This document shows, piece by piece, positions 43,965-45,968 of a DNA stretch of 45,968 nt (the stretch's first letter is position 1; each line of letters starts with the position of its first letter). A program made the translations under genes and the position numbers. Below the pieces are notes generated by a model. The model saw nothing but the letters and a program-made list of their open reading frames with translations. It had not been told where the DNA came from and made no database searches. This stretch comes from Trachelipus rathkii (Eukaryota; Arthropoda; Malacostraca; Isopoda; Trachelipodidae): positions 42,501-88,468 of the forward strand of contig JABUQX010007766.1 of assembly GCA_015478945.1 (NCBI GenBank), written 5' to 3'.

Positions 43965-44850
43965 AACACACTACTATATCATTCAGTTCTTCGATAATAT
44001 CCTCAAAAAGACTCACATAGGCTCCAGGGGAAATAGGAAGTCTGACAGTGTTGCTGGAGATACGTGGTCGCGAATTTATTAGTGTTGCGGAGAGGAGTAA
44101 GAAGATGTAAAGCAGATGTAAAAGATTGGGCCTATTGTTTGTTGGGGTGAGGGGGTGGCTGAGGGCACGAGGTAGATATTAGTAGTATGTAGTATTAATA
44201 GTGATTTGTATAGACGGTAACTTTTATCATCGGTCTAATTTGATAGAGGTGGTTCTTTTGAGCTCACGTGGGGGTAACCATCTTATTTTTTGGGGCGTTG
44301 AATTTTGTGCCTGTGTGACTTTTTGCTTTTTTGCTTACCATCTCGTTAGAGCTCGGTATGTTCGATAGTAATCGTGCTCCTGTTCGTCGTAACTATCTCC
44401 AAATGGATCCCATAAGACGCTGGGGTAGATCTGTTCGGATATCCCTCTTCTGGTCTGGTTTTAGGGGGGGTATATTAGTTCCGTTAGCTCCTGTTAGTTC
44501 CGCCTGACAGTGCGCGTAGTAGAGCCGTGTCTCGACTCCCTGCCCATCGGTGCGTATACCTTGGTATCTTTAGTTAAAAAAAAAAGCAACCCACACTTTA
44601 TGAGAAAGTCTTATATTTTAACGGAGTAAGAGCGCAATAAAGGGTCTCTCAATAGGGCGCCCTTCTGTAATCATCTAATACTATACATGTGATTAACGTA
44701 ATTTTTTTTTTAATTGTGTAGTTTTTTAGCCGTCCATACTCGCCATTCACGGGCGAGACTACGAACCATTCGGTAATTCTTTCGCCTGTAAGACCTTATC
44801 CGTGTTTTTCAGAACTCTAAAGTTGTATTTTTTAATTTTCTTTTTTTTTA
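43965..44850 (+). repeat. Dispersed element E, copy 2
   Basis: Second copy of the element at 41605-42420, about 2.35 kb downstream, with the same order of anchors and a closing poly-T run at about 44824-44850. It too is preceded by TA-rich sequence. Confidence 0.66.
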
Positions 44851-44984
44851 ACATTTTCCGCAACTCAAAATTGGAAACCTAAAAGCAAATTCCGCAAAAA
44901 TGTTATTCTTTCCTTGTGCATAGGATGGTAGTTTTTGAGAATAGTGGACTGGTGACTCTTCTAGAGGCTGACCATATAGATAAT

Positions 44985-45110
44985 ATACTCGTATAAGTAT
45001 ATATATATATATATGACTTATAATTTTTTTTAATATACCTGTATTGATATAGTATATATATATATATATATAATAGTGAGTATAATATATTTATATAGTA
45101 TACATACTAT
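44985..45110. repeat. (TA)n tract
   Basis: TA repeat with a short T-rich interruption at 45024-45045. Confidence 0.9.
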
Positions 45111-45274
45111 GAGCAGTGGACGGCTGATAACGGGCGCGCCGGGCCTGCACTGCGGGGAGGGCCCGGAGTTCGAGGGGCGCCGTCTACGGAGTCCAAACGT
45201 AAAACCAAACGAAATACTTGAAATCTCTTCTCATCTTGGGTTAATAGACACCAAACATTTGGTTACACATATAT
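45111..45274. other. GC-rich island with short open frame
   Basis: Abruptly GC-rich (45117-45190, including GGGCGCGCCGGGCC at 45132-45145) between two TA tracts. The plus frame 45076-45276 continues into KPNEILEIS, which resembles KPQEILEIS at about 2227-2253. No family recognised. Confidence 0.35.
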
Positions 45275-45675
45275 AGATTATTAGTATAAGAACTAATTAG
45301 TATATATATATATATATGATGTATATAAATAATATATATATCGTATAATACTTATATATAGGTTTAGCTTATAGATATAGTAGTATATAGTATATAGTTT
45401 AGTATACTAGTATATATATATATTTATGGACTATAATAGTAAGATAGGGTATAAGTGAAATTACTATATATTATACAGGTATAAGTTATATTATAGTGAT
45501 ATAATATAGGTTATATATATATATATATACATAGTAGCTATATATAAGTAGGTATATATATTAGTATATCTATAGTAGTACATACCTTAATATAACTTAA
45601 TAGTATATTATATTATGATATTTATACATATATATTAGTATATATAATAATATACTATATATAGTGATAGATTAA
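45275..45675. repeat. Degenerate TA/TAG repeat
   Basis: About 400 bases of TA repeat with many G interruptions. Confidence 0.88.
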
Positions 45676-45968
45676 AGTATTTGAGTGGGTTCGCAACAAA
45701 GAAAAAAGAAGAAATCAGACAGTCGAAAATGTAACAAAACGTCGACATTATGAATTCATTTTTAAAAAAAAACCCGCGATCTCGAGTTAAATAGTGATTC
45801 GTGTATGCTTCGTATCTATTCTAATCGTTCTCGTGATTTAGCTCTTTAATCTTGTATATGTTTGATAGTTTAGCAGGTTCACAAGAGGGTAAGGGATTTA
45901 TGTAATATCAGTATTAAGAAGGAATGCCTGAGGTGGTGTCTAGATCACACGGTTATCTGTTGACAGAT
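45676..45968. other. Terminal stretch without recognised gene
   Basis: Ordinary AT-rich sequence to the window edge. I see nothing supportable in it. Confidence 0.5.

Noticed and set aside
45132..45145. GGCGCGCC site as evidence of vector sequence
   Set aside because: A single eight-base site without any other vector-like sequence is weak; the neighbouring DNA does not resemble a cloning vector known to me.
1..45968. CRISPR array or bacterial operon
   Set aside because: No spaced identical repeats of CRISPR type, no ribosome-binding-site-led gene series, and the content is eukaryotic repeat debris.

Overview
The window looks like nuclear DNA of a eukaryote, most likely an invertebrate animal and plausibly an arthropod. 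The signs are very abundant (TA)n microsatellites, no long open reading frames, remnants of non-LTR retrotransposons and a Tc1/mariner-type transposon, tRNA-derived SINE-like copies, a satellite array, and one short exon-like block encoding the conserved core of enoyl-CoA hydratase. Dense (TA)n is known from penaeid shrimp genomes, so a decapod crustacean is a reasonable guess, but nothing here proves it. Nothing suggests a bacterial or viral genome. Copies of the same repeat differ by many small indels, so part of the divergence may be uncorrected sequencing or assembly error.

Layout. 1-9000: long (TA)n tracts separate short islands. Two direct copies of one AT-rich segment lie about 6.1 kb apart (about 351-1880 and 6424-8960); the second carries a non-LTR retrotransposon tail. 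A decayed mariner-like element with long terminal inverted repeats lies at 4356-5313, and a palindromic MITE-like element at 6133-6278. 9000-16140: AT-rich unique-looking sequence with no recognised gene, and a large imperfect inverted repeat at about 10745-12050. 16140-18780: mostly AT low complexity. 18781-25900: unrecognised sequence with a few short open frames. 25900-28650: a cluster of transposon debris (hAT-like ends, a second retrotransposon tail, a head-to-head pair of tRNA-like SINE copies, a short perfect hairpin). 28400-30520: an interspersed repeat in both orientations surrounds the enoyl-CoA hydratase block at 29986-30083. 31020-32240: unrecognised sequence of more balanced composition.

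32240-43245: a degenerate tandem satellite with a period of roughly 400 bp, broken by strongly G-rich segments (33480-34480 and 37290-40260) whose opposite strand yields long but low-complexity Pro/His/Thr open frames. 41605-42420 and 43965-44850 are two copies of another element. The window ends in degenerate TA/TAG repeats.

No set of genes working together is visible. The only protein-coding signal assigned to a cellular gene is the single enoyl-CoA hydratase block; its other exons were not found. No previously undescribed system could be supported. The most useful leads are structural: the inverted repeat, the duplicated TA-split segment, the satellite with strand-asymmetric G-rich blocks, and the repeats around the exon.
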